A DNA stretch of 24,486 nucleotides from CAYHPY01 sp964358485. Its GTDB lineage: Bacteria; Elusimicrobiota; Elusimicrobia; UBA1565; UBA9628. Shown here one piece after another: positions 22,702-24,486 of this stretch. The translations under genes were made by a program, and so were the position numbers. A model generated the notes under the pieces. The model did no database searches. It was given only the letters and a program-made list of their open reading frames with translations, and had not been told where the DNA came from. The stretch is taken from NCBI GenBank assembly GCA_964358485.1, contig CAYHPY010000053.1:1-24486 (forward strand). Reading direction: 5' to 3'. Position 1 is the stretch's first letter. Each line of letters begins with the position of its first letter.

Positions 22702-23048
22702 GCGTCCTTCTCCCGCCGGATTTTCTCCAGGAGGCCCTCGATCCGGGAGGCGTTGCGCGGGGTGTCGTCGTAAATGAAATCAAAGCGCGGAATGACCTTC
22801 AAAGAGAGGCGCTTTTTCATGACTTGGCGGATAAACTCGGCCGCCCGTTCCAGGGCCAGGGAGGTGGATTTGCGCTGGGCGGGGTCGCCGAGGATGGAAT
22901 AATGGACCCGGGCGGTCTTGCGGTCCTCGCTCAATTCCACGCCGGTGACCGTCATGAATCCCGCCACGCCCGGATCCTTGACCTGCCGCAGGGCCACGGA
23001 GAGCTCCCGGTGGATGAGTTCCTGAAGGCGTTGATTTCGATCGAACAT
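22698..23048 (-). CDS. rbfA: 30S ribosome-binding factor A
   Basis: A 116-residue KH-like protein of normal RbfA length. The start RNQRLQELIHRELSVALRQVKDP and the later motifs VTGVELSEDRKTARVHYS (35-52), RVMKK-like (RQVMKKRLSLKVIPRFDFIYDDT, 73-95) are characteristic. It binds 16S rRNA and helps late maturation of the 30S subunit, especially in the cold. It lies 16 bp after infB and overlaps truB by four bases, the usual order. No good Shine-Dalgarno sequence is seen before ATG 23048. Confidence 0.94.
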   Translation of the reverse strand: MFDRNQRLQELIHRELSVALRQVKDPGVAGFMTVTGVELSEDRKTARVHYSILGDPAQRKSTSLALERAAEFIRQVMKKRLSLKVIPRFDFIYDDTPRNASRIEGLLEKIRREKDA

Positions 23049-23064
23049 GGGAGCGGGCGGCCGT

Positions 23065-24486
23065 TCAGGCCGGACGGCTCTCGTTGAGGCGGCGGGTCCG
23101 GGATTCCTTCACGATGAACTCCAGAAGATCCCCGCGCTGAAGGTCGGAGAAACCCTCGATCAAAATGCCGCACTCCATCCCCTTGTCCACTTCCTTGACG
23201 TCTTCCTTGAAGTGCTTGAGGCTGGAGATCCGGCCTTCATGAAGCGCGGTCCCGTTGCGGACCACTCGAATCAGGTTTCCCCGGGCAAGCTTTCCGTCGC
23301 GGACGGCGATGCCGGCCGCCTTTCCGCCGCGAACCGCGAAGATTTCCTTGACCTCTCCGCGCCCGACCACCACGCTGACGATCTCGGGCTCCAGCAGGCC
23401 CTCCAAGGCGGCCTTGACGTCGGCGATGAGGTCGTAGATGATCTCGTACTTGCGGATCTCGACGCCTTCCCGGCCGGCCAATTCCTGCGCGCGGCCCTCC
23501 ACCTCGGTGTGAAACAGCAGGGTCACCGCGTCCGACGCGGAAGCCAGAAGCACGTCGGATTCGTTGGCGTTGCCGATTCCGGAATGCACGATCCGCACGC
23601 GGCACTCCGAGGTGGAGAGCCCTTCCAGGGAGTCGCGCAAAGCCTGGATGGACCCCTGGGTGTCGGCTTTGAGGACGATGTTCAAGTCTTTTCCGGCCGC
23701 CGGCCCGCCGGACAGGGCCGAGCGCAGGCCGACCAAGGTCATGTGCCGCTGGTGGGCCAAAGCCTGCTCCCGGTGGATGACACGGCGTTTTTCGGCGATG
23801 TCCCGGGCCTGCCGGTCGTCGGTCACGACGCTGAAGACGTCTCCGGCCTGGGGCAGGCCGATGAGGCCGAGCACCTCGACGGGGGTGGAGGGGCCCGCCG
23901 ACTGGACCCGCTTGCCGGTATCGTCGACCAGAGCCTTGATCTTGCCGTAGCTGAGTCCCGCCACGAAGGCGTCTCCGACCCGGACCGTTCCGGCCTGAAC
24001 CAGGACGCTGCCCACGCTGCCGCGCTTGGTGTCCATGCTGGCTTCCAAAATCACGCCGAAGCCCGGGCGGTCCGGGTTGGCCTTGATGTCCAGGACCATG
24101 GCCTGAACGGCGACCATCTCCAGGAGGTTGTCCAGGTTCAGCCGCTTTTTGGCCGAAACGTCGACGAAAATGTTCTTGCCGCCCCATTCCTCGGGAGTCA
24201 GGCCGTGCTGGCCCAATTCCTGGCGGATGCGTTGGGGGTTGGCCCCGGGGAGGTCGATCTTGTTGACCGCGACGATGATCGGGACGTTGGCGGCCTTGGC
24301 GTGGTCGATGGCCTCCACGGTCTGCGGCATCACGCCGTCGACGGCGGAAACGACGAGGATCACCAAGTCGGTGATTTTGGCGCCGCGCGCGCGCATGGCG
24401 GTGAAGGCCTCATGGCCGGGGGTGTCGAGGAAAACGACCGACGCCGCGCCGACCTTCACCTTGTAGGCGCCGATATGCTGGGTGAT
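23065..24486 (-). CDS. infB: Translation initiation factor IF-2, C-terminal part (5' end outside window)
   Basis: The frame is open to the right edge and encodes the last 473 residues. The fragment begins inside the GTPase domain with ITQHIGAY (switch I). It has the G3 motif DTPGHEAF and the G4 motif NKID, then the EF-Tu-like domain II (PGFGVILEASMDTKRGSVGSVLVQAGTV) and the C-terminal domains, including LKADTQGSIQAL, GIGNANESDVLLASAS and the final LKHFKEDVKEVDKGMECGI. IF-2 brings fMet-tRNA to the 30S subunit and promotes 50S joining. The P-loop and N-terminal region are beyond the window. It heads the rbfA-truB-ribF group. Confidence 0.97.
   Translation of the reverse strand: MTQHIGAYKVKVGAASVVFLDTPGHEAFTAMRARGAKITDLVILVVSAVDGVMPQTVEAIDHAKAANVPIIVAVNKIDLPGANPQRIRQELGQHGLTPEEWGGKNIFVDVSAKKRLNLDNLLEMVAVQAMVLDIKANPDRPGFGVILEASMDTKRGSVGSVLVQAGTVRVGDAFVAGLSYGKIKALVDDTGKRVQSAGPSTPVEVLGLIGLPQAGDVFSVVTDDRQARDIAEKRRVIHREQALAHQRHMTLVGLRSALSGGPAAGKDLNIVLKADTQGSIQALRDSLEGLSTSECRVRIVHSGIGNANESDVLLASASDAVTLLFHTEVEGRAQELAGREGVEIRKYEIIYDLIADVKAALEGLLEPEIVSVVVGRGEVKEIFAVRGGKAAGIAVRDGKLARGNLIRVVRNGTALHEGRISSLKHFKEDVKEVDKGMECGILIEGFSDLQRGDLLEFIVKESRTRRLNESRPA

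Noticed and set aside
1..24486. tRNA, rRNA, CRISPR array, insertion sequence or prophage gene
   Set aside because: I found no cloverleaf-like gene, no regularly spaced repeats of CRISPR type and no transposase or integrase motifs in the window.

Overview
The window is a GC-rich, gene-dense bacterial segment with no RNA gene, mobile element or CRISPR array that I can support. There is no gene-free stretch over 300 bases; the longest gap is 8663-8813. The standard bacterial order infB-rbfA-truB-ribF on the minus strand, and a Tat/lipoprotein signal on the polyamine-binding protein, indicate a bacterium, probably with a Gram-negative type envelope. I cannot assign a phylum. An uncultured lineage such as Elusimicrobiota would fit, but that is a guess.

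Region 1 (1-6462, plus strand) looks like a reductive pyrimidine-breakdown operon: the C-terminal end of a beta-ureidopropionase, an NCS1 nucleobase/hydantoin permease, dihydropyrimidinase, an aldehyde dehydrogenase, an AGXT2-like beta-amino-acid:pyruvate aminotransferase and an unrecognised 149-residue membrane protein. Together they would import the pyrimidine or its dihydro form, open the ring, release beta-alanine (or beta-aminoisobutyrate), transaminate it and oxidise the resulting semialdehyde.

Region 2 (6374-14221) continues the amine theme. A CaiB/BaiF-type CoA transferase (minus) is divergent from an ornithine aminotransferase (plus). A promoter-led group follows: gabT, a lysine-6-dehydrogenase/saccharopine-dehydrogenase-like oxidoreductase, patA and patD. 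patA, patD and gabT make a complete putrescine -> 4-aminobutanal -> GABA -> succinate semialdehyde route. Within 9.6 kb there are four fold-type-I class III aminotransferases and two aldehyde dehydrogenases.

Region 3 (14249-16291, minus) holds a secreted protein with three Cys-rich MopE-type putative metal-binding repeats and an OmpR-like response regulator. Region 4 (16326-20231, plus) is a four-gene potA-potD-potB-potC polyamine ABC importer in which every junction is a 4-bp stop/start overlap. It would supply substrate for the patA/patD/gabT route. Region 5 (20298-21227, plus) is a secreted protein made almost entirely of 34-residue HEAT-like repeats.

Region 6 (21273-24486, minus) is the translation and ribosome-assembly operon: infB (5' end beyond the window), rbfA, truB, a riboflavin-kinase-only ribF, and a small membrane protein whose start overlaps the ribF stop.

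The most unusual signals are: a perfect 16-bp inverted repeat inside the lysine-dehydrogenase-like gene; the ribF gene lacking its adenylyltransferase half; the compact divergent promoter at 7448-7465; 10-bp-phased CTGAC repeats upstream of the MopE-type gene; and the joining of pyrimidine, ornithine, putrescine, GABA and possibly lysine catabolism in one locus.
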